64,000 nucleotides of DNA from Elysia crispata (GCA_033675545.1 JAWDGP010003800.1:1-64000); one strand, 5' to 3'; positions 22,901 to 35,064 are shown, counted from the first letter of the stretch. Program-made: numbers and translations. The notes: generated by a model from the letters alone, not told the origin.

Positions 22901-23020
22901 CTGAAAGAAATAACCGACACTGAGAAATCTTTTTCGACAGAATACAAAAACTAAAAATCATCCATTGATTTTTGTCCAAAAATTCAAACCACTTGCCAAA
23001 GCAAACGTTCAGGGAGAATG
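20000..23020. other. No recognisable gene
   Basis: AT-rich intergenic-looking DNA with no conserved motif, tRNA boxes or terminal repeats that I can support. Confidence 0.45.
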
Positions 23021-23025
23021 CAGGT

Positions 23026-23775
23026 AACTGAATTTTTAGAAAATAAGCGACACGTTACACAAAAACCATTGTGTGGAGCCCTAAATGTAAGATCCACTCC
23101 ACAAACCTCTCCACTGAAACTATGTATTGGTATCTCTCAGCTATGACAACTGTACATAAAATATCAGGAAAGGAAAAGAGCGATATGTGTTCTTCAGTGT
23201 CAAAAAAATGCTGTGACAGAGCAAATCTTAGCCAATAAATTATTGCTTATTTTAATTCAATGCATACATTAAAAGAACAAAAACTACAACTTAATTCGTA
23301 TTAATAATGCATTATGAATGATCAAAATTTTTATTATTTATAATACTTTTCTATGTCCCATAAAACCTTTGCAAAACTATTCACATATAGGCCATTCAAG
23401 GACAAGTCGGATAATTGAATTTTAAGAAAAAGATACGACACGCAAAGCCAGTGTGCGGTGCCCAAAAATAAAGTTCCACTACCTAAACTTTTAAGACTCA
23501 TATTTTCAGCTTCTCCACGGAAACTATGTATTGATATCTCGCAGCTCATAATTTGCGCATTATAAATCGGGAAAGAGAACAACTAATAAGTGTTCTTAAG
23601 TGTAAAAATTTTGTCGCGCCAGAGCAAATCTTACCCAATAAAGACATTTAATATTGGCCATTTTAGTTAAATTCATCCTTTAAAAATGGATGAATATTAA
23701 TAACGCATTATGAAGGAGCAATATTTTCATTATTCATAAAACTTTTTCTTTGTCACATACAACCTTCTCAAAGAT
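23026..23775. repeat. Old tandem duplication, about 390 bp
   Basis: Two diverged copies share landmarks in the same order: GTGGAGCCC/GTGCGGTGCCC (near 23075 and 23455), GAAACTATGTATTG, GAGCAAATCTTA, and GCATTATGAA (near 23308 and 23705). The copies differ by indels and substitutions and carry no shared open frame. Confidence 0.8.
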
Positions 23776-23779
23776 GTTA

Positions 23780-24320
23780 ATTTATACGCTGTGTACACAA
23801 TGAAAACATGACACTTAGCATTTGGAGCATAAAGCAAAACTACAGAGAGAGAGAAAAAAAAAAAAAAAGAGTCCCATTGAGATAAATAGGCAAAAAGAGA
23901 CAGAAACGCAGACAGATATATTGAATTATCCATCTACATACACAGACAAGATTAGATAAAGACAGACAGAAATATTTACAGAGAACAGACAGTTTTCCAG
24001 TACACTATAAGGCAATTTAGAAGCGGGCGAGACAATAAAGTTATGTAATGATAATTGACGGATCGATATAAATTATCTGAAGATCAAAGACAGCTTATAG
24101 ATTAATAATAGGCAGTACTTAGTGTAAAATATATAGACGCTGTCCAACACGGCTCTTTTCAGATAAAAGAGAACAACTTAAGAGAGTGCTTATATAAAGA
24201 ATATTTCAGGTCCAACAGTAACAACTACTCTTTCTTTGAATGAACAGCACGGTTACAGGTCTTATGTCCTCACCAGGCCATACAACAACTGAACAAGGTG
24301 ATCTTGGACCTTATCTGCAT
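23780..24320. other. No recognisable gene
   Basis: AT-rich sequence with an A-run near 23860. Nothing further supported. Confidence 0.45.
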
Positions 24321-24324
24321 ATCA

Positions 24325-24392
24325 AACTGCAGCCCATGTTGGGCATGGCGAGGTCCCAAACTCGCCCAACGACGGTGTGGGGTTCAGCTAGA
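24325..24392 (-). mobile_element. SINE type B fragment
   Basis: On the minus strand, CTGAACCCCACACCGTCG and GGGACCTCGCCATGCCCAAC match the box-B end and body of type B copies. The 5' head is absent. Confidence 0.5.
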
Positions 24393-24399
24393 GAAAAAT

Positions 24400-25570
24400 G
24401 TATTTTTATGTATATCATATCAGACATTATAACCCCAATACACAGGTGCTCTATTTATATTAAGAAGGCTCCTCATTTCCTGTATCACTGAAATAATGAA
24501 GAAAAAATCGATTCCGTGGCTTTCTCGGAAGCTTTAAGCATTTCATTCAGTCCAGAGCTATTTAAAATTCAGTCATCGGAATGAAAAGTAAGAATGATAA
24601 AACTGCGAATCTTAACTTCCAAAAATCATGAAGACAGAAATTTCGGTGTGCACTTACACGTAGATAAATATTTGAGAAGGGATGAATCATTGTGTTCATC
24701 ATTAAAGACTTGTCTCCATGCAAATTTTTTATTGTATAATGTGTAAATAAACGAATGTGGTATATATAAGCAAGACAAGACGAGAATGAAAGGAAATCAG
24801 ATTTTTCAGAAGAAAAAAATTCGGTTGTCACAGATTTCAAGTTGAAATTCGTCAGAGTAAATTCCCAGCACAAGTTTGTATAATTCCTAAAGAAAATAAA
24901 ACAGGTTTTAGGTTTAGAGATCCATGGGCAAAAAGTTGAAGGCAACCACGATTATCACGAGGATGGTTTTTAAAAAAAAAAGAGAAATAGAATATCATCT
25001 TTCAACAGTTCTTTCTTCCATTATTGAACATTTAGTCTCTACAGGTGTGGGAGTGTACGGAACACTCCCAACAAAGATTTTACTATTACAGAGTGACACC
25101 TTTGGATGTATTCCTTTATAAATCTGCGACCAAGCAAACACTCGCGGTAAACTATACCTATTGGTTGAGCTTATTGTGACAGAAGTTTTTTCTCTCCAAT
25201 AGAGGGAAAGTTACAGATTAGGTAAGCATCCATCAGTAGAGATGATACAATGTAACCTTGATTTCTGCTTACATTAGTTAGGACCTATACCGGCCTTTAC
25301 TGAAAAAGTCTATTTTTTTTTTTAACGAAAACTTGTCTCGTTTTCTTTCTCAAAGACTCCAGTAGAATGTGAAAAAAAAAATTCCTCTTTAGCATCTAAA
25401 TGTGCCTTGTGGTAGGTTAACGGGTGAATTTTAAATTAAGAAAAACATCTGATTTATTTTTTATCACCCCAACAGACTGAACAAAGAGAAAAAATTTGTT
25501 TACTTAACTAGATCACATAACTTAAAGTTCTTGCAGGTTCTTTGTCAATGCAAGTGAAAAATAAAGCTAC
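24400..25570. other. No recognisable gene
   Basis: Contains a 127-codon minus-strand open frame (24562-24945) without any known motif, splice signal or second copy. I treat it as chance. Confidence 0.4.
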
Positions 25571-25574
25571 GTGA

Positions 25575-25579
<5 letters not shown>

Positions 25580-25604
<25 letters not shown>
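25580..25604. repeat. (TA)n microsatellite
   Basis: About 13 TA units. Confidence 0.9.
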
Positions 25605-25605
<1 letters not shown>

Positions 25606-25979
25606 GGTTTATGGGACGTTTCATGTCTGGCAACTCTTGGTTTTGTTCATCTGTTTCCCCACCTCTCCTGCCCTCTTCTATACACTCTTTCTACAGAGAG
25701 GATAAAGATGCTAACCATCAAATACTCAAGTATGCATTCTGACAATTCTTATTAGTAAATAAAACATTCAGCTTTCAAACCCACAACTATCTTGAGAGAG
25801 CAGAGCTTATAGCAATTCTTCAACGACTCCAAGCTTTTGACTAAGTTAACTAAGGTTGGTTAGAGTTCCCTTGAGATTTTACACGGGTTTTAACTGTTGC
25901 AGACTCACAAAAAGATGGTAGTTTATCTTTCTTCAAGTAAAATGGTGGGACACACAGGGCTCTGGGAAGGAAACATTAA

Positions 25980-26712
25980 GCTTCTGTCAAGAGTACAGAT
26001 TTGAACAGATTAGCCTCCTCTAGATTGCAAAATTCATTCCCCCTCCCCCCCCTTTGGACAGTGAAAAGTTGAATTGATTAGCTTCTCCCGTTATAACAGA
26101 GCTGATAACATACTTTCTACTGACATGGTAAACTTGATCTATCATTGGCCAGAGCAAAGCCAAACATATCGGCTACTGTAAAAGATGGCAAAAAATGAAT
26201 CCCCATAAAGCAAGTCAGAGCTGAACATTTTAGCCTTCCCCTGGATGGTAAAAGGTAACCCCCAGCAGGCAGTGCAGAGCTGAACATTTTAGCCTTCCCC
26301 TGGATGGTAAAAGGTAACCCCCAGCAGGCAGTACAGAGCTGAACAGATTAGTCTTCCCCTGGATTGCAAAATGTAACCCCCAGCAGGCAGTACAGAGCTG
26401 AATAGATTAGTCTTCCCCTTGTTGATAAAATGTAACCCCCAGCAGGCAGTACAGAGCTGAATAGATTAGTCTTCCCCTTGTTGATAAAATGTAACCCCAA
26501 GCAGGCAGTACAGAGCTGAATAGATTAGTCTTCCCCTTGTTGATAAAATGTAACCCCCAGCAGGCAGTACAGAGCTGAATAGATTAGTCTTCCCCTTGTT
26601 GATAAAATGTAACCCCCAGCAAGCAGTTCAGAGCTGAATAGATTAGTCTTCCCCTTGTTGATAAAATGTAACCCCCAGCAGGCAGTACAGAGCTGAATAG
26701 ATTAGCCTTAAG
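25980..26712. repeat. 59-bp satellite array
   Basis: From about 26205 to 26712 some eight to nine units repeat every 59 bp, each with CAGAGCTGAATAGATTAGTC and a GTAACCCCCAGCAGGCAGT block. Left units have the GCCTTCCCCTGGATGG variant and right units the GTCTTCCCCTTGTTGA variant, an ordered shift consistent with local homogenisation. Single diverged units flank it (25980-26100). Confidence 0.9.
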
Positions 26713-26714
26713 TG

Positions 26715-27630
26715 GGGAAAGGGGGCGTAACTGAAACAATGAGCTCTAAAACTCATCTGTCTATCGTATGGAGCTTGGACTTATGGCCCCTTCAAGCAGT
26801 GAAGAGCTTAACATATCTTTTATTAAGTGTGCCAAAATTGTCCTTCGTCAGACTCTACAGATCCTAAAAAATATTATCTTAAAATTGCAAACAAGAGCCT
26901 CTGTAGGCCTGTACAAAATTACACAGACTAGCTATTGTCCGGGATTGCACAGCTGCACATATAAGCCTCCCTTTGGGGCGACAACTCGAGCCTAGCCTCT
27001 GTCGGGCAAATCAGAGCTGAACGGACTGATCTATTATTCATTTATCCTTTGCAAACTCCATCAACATAAATTAAACTATGAAGAATCCATGTGTAGATGC
27101 AGCCTGTCCAATCGGAAAGATCCATCCTGATCGAGACGTCATTCCGTTTTACAGCTCGATGGTAACTGTTGTGCAGGCTCAGTGAAAACTTGACATCTGT
27201 CCGGCCTCACCTGAGGGAAAAAAATGAATAAAATGATGCTCATCAAAAATTTATCAATTTATTGATAGATCAACTTATGGTTTTACAACAGCTGCTTTTC
27301 AAAAGGAATTTTCTATAAATGCGATTAGTTTTTGCTTCTTTGCATCAACATCGATTTTTCTTCAAGGAAAGGAGAGACTCGAGGTTTTGAAATTATCAAA
27401 GACTATTAGGTTCAAACCCAATAGGTCAGTCGACAAAAAAGTCAGTGTAAGCGCATGAACCAAGTTACTGCCTGTAATTAAGTCTTCATCACCAATCTCT
27501 GTATCCATAGATACATTGATCATTCATTTCAATGCTATGATGAATTGTCTTTGGGTTCAGGAGCTTAGAAAGTTGTTCTGGATCCATGTTCGGACTTACA
27601 GCTTACAAATAATCCTGCCATTACTGTATA
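26715..27630. other. No recognisable gene
   Basis: Starts with further faded satellite-like words (AGAGCTGAAC near 27010). An open frame at 26768-26995 overlaps these and has no motif. Confidence 0.45.
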
Positions 27631-27636
27631 GAACTG

Positions 27637-27653
27637 AAGTATACATATATATA

Positions 27654-27696
<43 letters not shown>
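27637..27696. repeat. (TA)n/(GT)n microsatellite
   Basis: TA repeat with a GT interruption that ends exactly at the left terminus of the next element. More TA sequence follows that element at 29923-29940, so the repeat was the insertion target. Confidence 0.9.
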
Positions 27697-27700
<4 letters not shown>

Positions 27701-28271
27701 GCGTCACTTTAGTGATACTTTAGTTGCGCCGCACTGGCCTCAGTCAAGCGATAAATAGGTCACGGGGTTGGGGGTTATCCACCCAATGTGAGGTCAAGGT
27801 CGGCCACACTGCTGGCATGCACCAGTCTTTTGTCATAATAGTTCATTTTAATACGATCTGCAAGCTTCATTTAATTATCTTTTCATTTGATCTTTCACTA
27901 AATAAAAAAAAAAAGTAAAAAAAGTTGTCCTTAAAAAAAAATTATAAAAATAGCTTTGATAGAAGCTTTTATATCAGTCATTTAAAAAGTCGGAAAAATG
28001 ACCTGATTACTGAGCTAATTAACATGATTAAATGACCGCTAGCGGACAATCGGCTCCACAGAAGTTGAAAAAAATGTTACTGTCAATAAGACAAATATTT
28101 TTCTAAACATTCACGAAAAAATCATATCCTCAGCACAAAAATTGTGTCTGTGAGTTTGATCCAAACATAATTCCCTTTAATTATTACTACAGCGTATGTT
28201 ACTCTATCGAGTTGAAATATCCAAACAAGGAACAATGGCGAATAATAAAACACATTTTATCATTGGTGTTT

Positions 28272-29170
28272 TTAAATTATCTCTTGTGGCTGACCAGAGG
28301 GTTTGATAGGTGTTGATGAAGCTATGGGGGTAGTTGGAATGGTGAGCGTTTGTTGCTCGTTAGAAGTCATGCCTATGACTGTTGCGCTGATAAATCATGT
28401 TTGGTGGTAAGTTTCTAGATCTATATTCTATGTTTGTACCTCTGTCGATCGTTACTTCCACTGTCTGTGTGTCTGCTAGTGGTGCATCTAACGTGTTTGT
28501 TTTCTTAATTGTCTCTAGTGGGGGAAGTGTCTGTGTGGTCTCTATTTTCATGCTGATATAACTGGTGGGAATCTTCTCTATCTGTCTCTATGCTATCACT
28601 GGGCCTGCTGGTACCGACTAGTTCTACGCTAATTTCGTTATCTATATGGCTATCTGTCGTTTCAATTGTGTCTACAGGTGTAAGTAGTGTAAAGTTGCGG
28701 TATCAATCAGTAAAAATTAAAAAGTGGCTAGTGGTATGAATGTCTGGGTGGGTTTTATTTTCAGTGAGTTCTCTCTCGGTGAGTCTCTCTAAGTTTGAGA
28801 GCTCGTGCCTGCTTTGTAAATTCCCGTGCCTTAGCTAGGTTAGAGAGACGATATCACAAAGATGGGTTAATAAGGGATTTTGTTTGTCGAAGTTACACCA
28901 TAAATCTCAAGTTGTCTGTGTCATAAATATAGATCTAGTCCTAGACACTTTATAGTTGCCACACCTCTTCTTTTTACACGCTGATATGTTTGCCTTACAT
29001 TATATGGCAACATATCGCCAAGAAAATCATTGATTTCGGATCGATTCCAAACACCATGCGAATGTCATCACCAAGGTCCACGCCAGAGAACGACTTTTTC
29101 ATTTAATATTGTTATTTCCCCTTCTTATTCAAAGTCAGTTGGCCACATGTGCGGCACATTTCATTCGCAT
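28272..29170 (-). pseudogene. Decayed RAG1 N-terminal-like protein
   Basis: Near 29159 the minus strand reads MCRTCGQLTLNKKGK, the first CxxC pair of the RAG1-N module, followed by two in-frame stops. Then comes GVDLGDDIRMVFGIDPKS, matching RAG1's VFRID segment. After a frame change comes FLGDMLPYNVRQTYQRVKRRG, where the second CxxC has decayed to R..Y. A Thr/Pro-rich linker follows, including an open stretch at 28360-28551, ending at a TAA at 28272. I see no third CxxC or basic C-terminal domain. The order and spacing match the RAG1 N-terminal module; stops and lost cysteines make it nonfunctional. Confidence 0.7.
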
Positions 29171-29187
29171 AATTATATTGATAGTGA

Positions 29188-29566
29188 CGATCTTGAGTAA
29201 ATTCCATAATGGTTTAAAAAAATTATTCAAAAACTCTTTATCATTGCTGAGGATATGAAACTTGTTAAATCAGAAAGAGAAATGATATTTGAAAACCGTT
29301 GAAGATGAAAAAATGATTTGTATGGGGCCGTTTGTCAGTAATTGTCTTATGTGAACACAATAGAAGTATAATGGTAGAGCCGATCTTGAGTATGTTCCAT
29401 AATGGTGTAAAAAAAAATATTTAAAAATTCTCTATTGTTGCTGAGGATAAGAAACCTGTTAAATCAGAAAGAGAAATAATATTAGAAAACCGTTGAAGAA
29501 GAAAAAATGATTTGTATGGGGCCGTTTGTCTGTAATTGTCTAATTAAGTTGACACAATGGAAGTAA
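29188..29566. repeat. 193-bp tandem duplication inside copy 3
   Basis: Two copies start with CGATCTTGAGTA at 29188 and CGATCTTGAGTATG at 29381 and share GATTTGTATGGGGCCGTTTG. They lie in the presumed 5' non-coding part of the element. Confidence 0.9.
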
Positions 29567-29939
29567 ATTTAAAAAAACTTAACAAACTAAGTGAGCAAAA
29601 CGAAGCTCTAAAATAAAACCTTTTAAAGATAAAAACACGGGAATTTCACAAAAGTCACAAGACTGTTTATAAATCGAAAGTCAAGAGGAAACCAGTGTAG
29701 CTCGTTAAATTTGACCATAGCTTGTTAAAACAAAGACAAACTTTATTATGCATCAAAGTGCAGTGCGCAAAATATCGGGCGCACTGGCTTACCCTGCCTA
29801 GCAGCGTCAGCAGAGCGTATCTGACAGTGATTGATTCACTGAAGACAATCCTTGGTAAGGAGATATGCAGGCAAGCAGGCCTAAACTAAAGTATCGCTGA
29901 GAGCCGATTTTGGTACGCCGTGATATATATGTATATATA

Positions 29940-30770
29940 TTATAAAAGGCAACTTTGATTTCTTCCTCCACTATCTCCTTCAAAACTATTCAATATTATT
30001 ACTGAGACAAATTTACTGAATTTTGATCTGCTGCGATCAGTTTTCACACAGTACAAAAAAAAAATAAGGAAAAGTTACGAATTTAGGTTAAAAATGCTTT
30101 GTAGGACATTACCTTTTTGCTATAATTAATTCATCAAAATTGTTTGCCAAAATTTGTTATGATGAACCAAAAAACATTTAAAAGATATCTCTTAGCGGTT
30201 TACAAGTTTCGAAGTGTATGGCGCTTTTAAAACAATTGTTATTTCGTGAATATAGATATATATATAAAAAACATGGTAGGCCTATTTTACTTTCCTCGAG
30301 TGAAGAACTGTAAAAGTTAAATAATTAATATTTGACCAACACCAGCGCAAAGACAAAAACAGTCAGGTTCTAGTGATCTGTTGCAAAAATGTCATGGAAA
30401 ATATGCTATAGAAAAGTAGTAGTGATTTGATTGGTCAGTCTTTGAACAAACTCAGCACTGGGTCCTATCTGTATAAATACTTTGAGAGATTGGTTATTTT
30501 TAGGTTATTTTAAAAGATTATGTTTCAAAAAGTTTACATTGGAAAAAACAAAAAAAAAATTTTTCTTAGCAGATTCTTATCAAATCTGCACTGCACGCAA
30601 GTTTGACATACAAGTTTTGATTGGTTTGTTTTTTTATGAAATTTCTAGTGACATGCCAATTTTGAAAAAAGAAAAAATTCCCCACTGTAACAATACTGAT
30701 ACACATAATTTAAATGAAAAAAAAAGAAACAGAGAAAATGTACTTGTTCAAACTTCTTAAAATTTCTGTC
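29940..30770. other. No recognisable gene
   Basis: AT-rich. An open frame of 92 codons (30482-30760) next to copy 2 has no identifiable motif. Confidence 0.4.
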
Positions 30771-32285
30771 TATGGCGCAGAAAATTCTAATTCTTTCCTC
30801 TACTTTAGTTGAGCGCTAGAGATGACCCTACTGCCATAAATCAGTGCCGTCTTGACAGGTGATCTGAGGTCAGGTACACAGCCCAACTTATCGCAATGTT
30901 ATTTTTGGTATTTTAATCAGTTCCTGCTCTGCAACCGCTCAAGACTGGATTATATTTGTTCTTTCTCCACAATTCCCTGTTTTTCCTCAATATATTCAAG
31001 AAAATATGATAATACTAACTTAATTCATGCAAGTGTGAGAAGGAGAATTAGGAGCATACTGGTATTTCAATTTAAATTGAGCAAGTTGTAATGCTACTTA
31101 TAAAAATTCTACACGATGAATAAACTATTTCTCTTTTTATAAACATAGGAAAGTGCGAAATATTAGCTTTACGGTGATAATTTTTTTTAATTGTTGACAG
31201 CATATCTTAGAACCTAAATTTAATTGATTTTTTTTTTAAATACAGGCTTTTACCAATGATGAAGCATTCAATAGAAGCTCATATAAACAATGTAAACAAT
31301 GTGTTTAGTATATGTTCTACATGTCCATCTACAGAAAAAAAATTTCCCAAAAAGTAATGCCCAAACAGCATCTAATAGAGAGACACTGCATGCATACATT
31401 AGACATAAAATCGGGTTGGGGATTCTTGGAGAGTAAAGGAACAGAGCTGAGCCAACAAGCCATTTCAAAATTAGACACAGAAAAAGCCTTTGGCATTCCC
31501 AATGAATTGGAGAGATTAAAACATTTTGTTGTCCATTTATAGCAAGTTGTTCCAGCTCCTCAATGCGAAGACAACTGATATTTATGTATTTTCATCCTGT
31601 ATTGCTATTTATTTATTAATCCATAGCGCCTGATTTTTTTTATAAATCTATTACCCATTCCACCTGATTTATTTATTTATTTATTTATTAAACAATCGCG
31701 ACAGTGATAATTCATTATTATTTATTTTCACACCATCGTGAACATGATGCATACCATGAGAAAATAATGACCAGTAAACTCTCAACAAGAACATTCTGTC
31801 AACAGAGTGTGCCAAATAATGGAGTATAATTACATCCCAAGTACTGTTTACTTTTATAACTCTGAAACTTTTTGTGTCAACAGCCTAAATGTTGAATATA
31901 TTGTCTATTACACATGTAAATTTTAAAACTTTCATAGTCAGGTTTTTGTTATTATTGCTAGATTTCATTATCAATTTCATCATAAAGGCTGTGGTAAAAG
32001 TGCCTTGTTTAAAAGTGATCTATATTATAAAATTATACATCTAAGCTCTCTAGTTTTTTGTTCCGAGCTTAATTCCAAATATAAATATTTCATGTAGGTA
32101 CAAGTTAAGTTTGCTTAGTAGAAAATACATTTTAAAAATTATTTATTTCAACTAACACACCAGTTGAGAGAGAGCAAGACTCTTGGCTCTGCTTTGAACA
32201 GGTCATTGCCCGAGGTCAAGCCAGGTCACAAGGGCTCAGGTAACACTTGGGAGCCCAACTAAAGCATCATGGCTGAGACGCTGTG
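30771..32285 (+). mobile_element. N-RAG-TP-like transposon, copy 2, coding region replaced
   Basis: The right end, read inward, is CACAGCG, 14 bp, CTTTAGTTG (32256-32264). The left end is a degenerate TATGGCG, 25 bp, CTTTAGTTG (30803-30811). The outer parts align with copy 1: 30803-31330 with 10566-11140, and 31803-32285 with 12296-12794. The start of the protein (HINNVN, then a decayed FSICSTC) is recognisable at 31257-31320. Most of the RAG1-N coding region is gone. About 470 bp at 31335-31803 has no counterpart in copy 1. No convincing target duplication remains (TGTC versus AGTC). Confidence 0.82.
31335..31803 (+). other. Unrelated filler inside N-RAG-TP copy 2
   Basis: Sequence replacing the RAG1-N coding part. 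It includes an open frame ending LESKGTELSQQAISKLDT...VVHL (31312-31542) and ATTT repeats. Its origin is not recognised. It may be filler from repair of an incomplete transposition or a captured fragment. Confidence 0.5.
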
Positions 32286-32289
32286 AGTC

Positions 32290-34850
32290 ATACAAAGTAA
32301 GGGAAAGGTTGGAGAATCCATTCATTAATTTTTACACCTTCAAGGCCAGATCTACATCCAGTCTAGTAGCCTAGATCAAACTTTTTTCAATAGCCAAACA
32401 AAGCCTTACTTAGATCTTGATTACAGTAATGATTCATCAGCACCAAATTGTGGTCTCAGTGGAGAGAAACTCAAAAGAGGGTTGCTGAACAGGTTGCACC
32501 CAAATTTAATTTACATATTTGCTTGACTTGTCACCTTCATTTAAAGAATGTTGCCATGACAAAACAAGAAGATTTCAATGTTTCAAGGTTCTATATATTA
32601 TATAAATATACTATGATGGATTTGGAGAAGACAAAGATCTGTTTGTTGTAAAGTTTGTTTTTCTTAATAGTAGTTGTAAGGCTCTGGAGGAGATAAATCT
32701 TAGCAATGCCAATTCAAAATTTCAAAGCTGTAATATTTACCTACTAATGATAGGAAGTTATACAGCTTGTTCTCAAAAAAAAGAAAACTTTAAATTTTGA
32801 GAATCGGTCCAGGAAAAAAAAATTATGAAGATTTAAGTAATCTAAAAATGTGTAAAGGCGTAAAGAGGAATAAATGGTCCAAAAAAATGACAACTTCAGT
32901 GCTTTGTTTTTTGTTGGAAAGGAAGTTAAAATCTAATTTCTTTATTTAGCAATATATTTCCATGAAGTCTGACATACATGTGTATTTTTTTATATAGAAT
33001 CCTAATTTGTCAGAATAATTGTGAAAGTTTTGTTTCTGAGGGTCAATTTTTGCTTATATTAGCATAAACTACCCTCTGATCTGAACTCGCATTCCTTTGC
33101 TTAGGACGTAAACCCCTTCTAATTGCTACATTTACCAGGATGTTTTTATAAAATTTTGCAGGCTAAAGTATGACATATGTATCATTTAGTTTCTTACTTC
33201 GTTAAAAAATTTAGCATTAATGTGCACGAGTTAATTTATGCATAAATCAGCATAAATTACAACTTCATCCTTTTCTTTAATTTCAGATGTTACCACCTCC
33301 AAAATATCCTTATCGTAAGTATCAACCAAGGTGGTTAAATTGTATTTTTGTTTTGTGTCTTAATTTGTTAAATCAGCATGGTAAGGTTATGCATAAATTA
33401 TCTTCCATTCTACACTTGCTATACAGAAAGAAGTGCCTTTATTTGCGACCCAAACTTCAGCAGGTAACGCTAGTCTAGTGCCCTCCTTGCACATCTGAAT
33501 GATGATGCCATTATTTGTGGAATCAGGTTATCCACATTTTTTCAACAAGAGCTTCTTTATCCATGTTGAGGATGTTAAAAAAAACAAAGAAAAAAAAAGA
33601 GAAAATTCACAACAGCTCGCGTCACATAGAGAGAGATAATAAAATGTTAATTGAGTGTTTCTTATGCTTCAACTTCCTTTTTTTTGTAGGACTTGGTAAA
33701 TGTACCCAATTAGAATAGTAATAATAGCGTGATTCCTCATGAAACCACCCCAGGCTCAGAGAGTTAGTTATTTTGAGTACAATATTTTATTTGGGTACTA
33801 AATCAGTCATACAGGACCCTCATTTTACATTTTACAGGATTTGTTAGATCAGAGCCCAGCCTCCCCATGATGCCAAGAACTAAATCTAGATCTAGCTCAC
33901 ACGAATAGTTAGAAACCACCAATTAAATGTAAGCAAACTTTGTAGATAAGATGTTAACTTCAGGCAAAAAGCTTAGTTGAGAAATAATTACTCTGTATAT
34001 AGGTCTTCAGGCAACTGCCAATGTGCCACGATTTCTTTTATTATTTTTTTTATAACGAAAACAATCTATTCGTTTTGAAAGAAGAGAACAGTCCCCATTT
34101 CGTAGATGTACTAATGGATTATTTTAAACTGAATACTACAGGCGGATAAAAGTTAAGTCAATATTCTATTCCAAGCGCTTTGAGAAAAACTGTTTAAAAA
34201 AAGTCATGTTTTTAAACTGCTCCAAAATTATTAGAAATAGAATGGATACTTTGTTTTTAAGGATTTTAACGTTTTAAAATCCGATCGCTCTCTATTTTTT
34301 TTACGTAGATCTACCCTGAACACCCCTTTGCAAGTCACTATAAAAATATTGACAATCCAAAGAGATGAACTCGCCTAACCCAGTTCATATGTTCTCGACC
34401 AATGATAAGCACTCTTAGCCTTGTGAAGTTGCGAACCAAATGCCAAGTATCATTATTGTGAAAGGGTGGTTGTCTTTCAAAGATGAATACGAGATAATAT
34501 GCGGACAAAAACTAATGTAAATAAGTAAAATTGGCAAGAGATATGTTAAAAAATTATCTGTCCTAAGACAAAATGTGTAGTCCTAGTAGTTTTAGAGAGC
34601 GGCGAATGAACGGAAAAAACTTGCTCGTAAACAACACTTCCAGATGGTCGATCGATACCGTTTTACTGCAGACGTGTAGAAAAATACCTTTTCTGATTGT
34701 ACACCAAGTTTCATCCTTATACGTTATAAAATGATGCTGTAGTTATAGTTAGAAAATGGCAACCATTGCTTACCTGCGGTCCATTTTTTTGCCTACATCT
34801 ACAGGCCGCAGCGCACTGAATTTTACCTAGAGTTGTCTAACCTGCAGGCA
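32290..34850. other. No supported gene; one splice-flanked short segment
   Basis: AT-rich sequence. At 33287-33314 a TTTCTTTAATTTCAG acceptor-like sequence precedes ATGTTACCACCTCC, and a GTAAGT donor follows about 28 bp later, which could be a tiny exon (MLPPPKYPY). There is no supporting neighbour exon. Confidence 0.3.
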
Positions 34851-34859
34851 GTGAATTGG

Positions 34860-35060
34860 CATTGCTATATATCTTTGTTATTGTGAAATTGGCTTTTCTT
34901 TATTGTCGTAGTCTTTTCCACCTGTTCATTGTTATAAAGTTTGCTATTCTTCAGTGCAGTTGTATGGCTCTGGAGGATATAAGCCCGTTATTGTTAAGTT
35001 TGCATTTCTTCAATGTAGTTGTCTTCCCCACCTGTTCATACGAACAGGAAATCATGTTTG
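34860..35060. repeat. Short diverged direct repeats
   Basis: CCACCTGTTCAT, TTATTGT and GTAGTTGT words recur in order at about 34860-34960 and 34985-35045. A related stretch (TGTAAAGTTTG...GGCTCTGGAGGA) lies at 32647-32690. Confidence 0.45.
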
Positions 35061-35064
35061 TATT

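Larger units (their letters stand above)
27697..29922 (-). mobile_element. N-RAG-TP-like transposon, copy 3 (2226 bp)
   Basis: Left terminus CACGGCG, 14 bp, CTTTAGTTG (27718-27726). Right terminus, read inward: CACGGCG, 24 bp, CTTTAGTTT (29883-29891). The short-spacer end is on the left, the reverse of copies 1 and 2, and the RAG1-N-like remnant correspondingly reads on the minus strand. ATAT flanks both ends, compatible with a 4-bp duplication but uninformative inside a TA repeat. Internally it differs strongly from copy 1 and so represents another subfamily. Confidence 0.8.

Noticed and set aside
24562..24945. 127-codon minus-strand frame
   Set aside because: No motif, splice context or second copy. 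Frames of this size are expected by chance in 64 kb.
30482..30760. 92-codon frame beside N-RAG-TP copy 2
   Set aside because: Low-complexity Lys/Phe-rich composition in AT-rich DNA, with no recognisable family.
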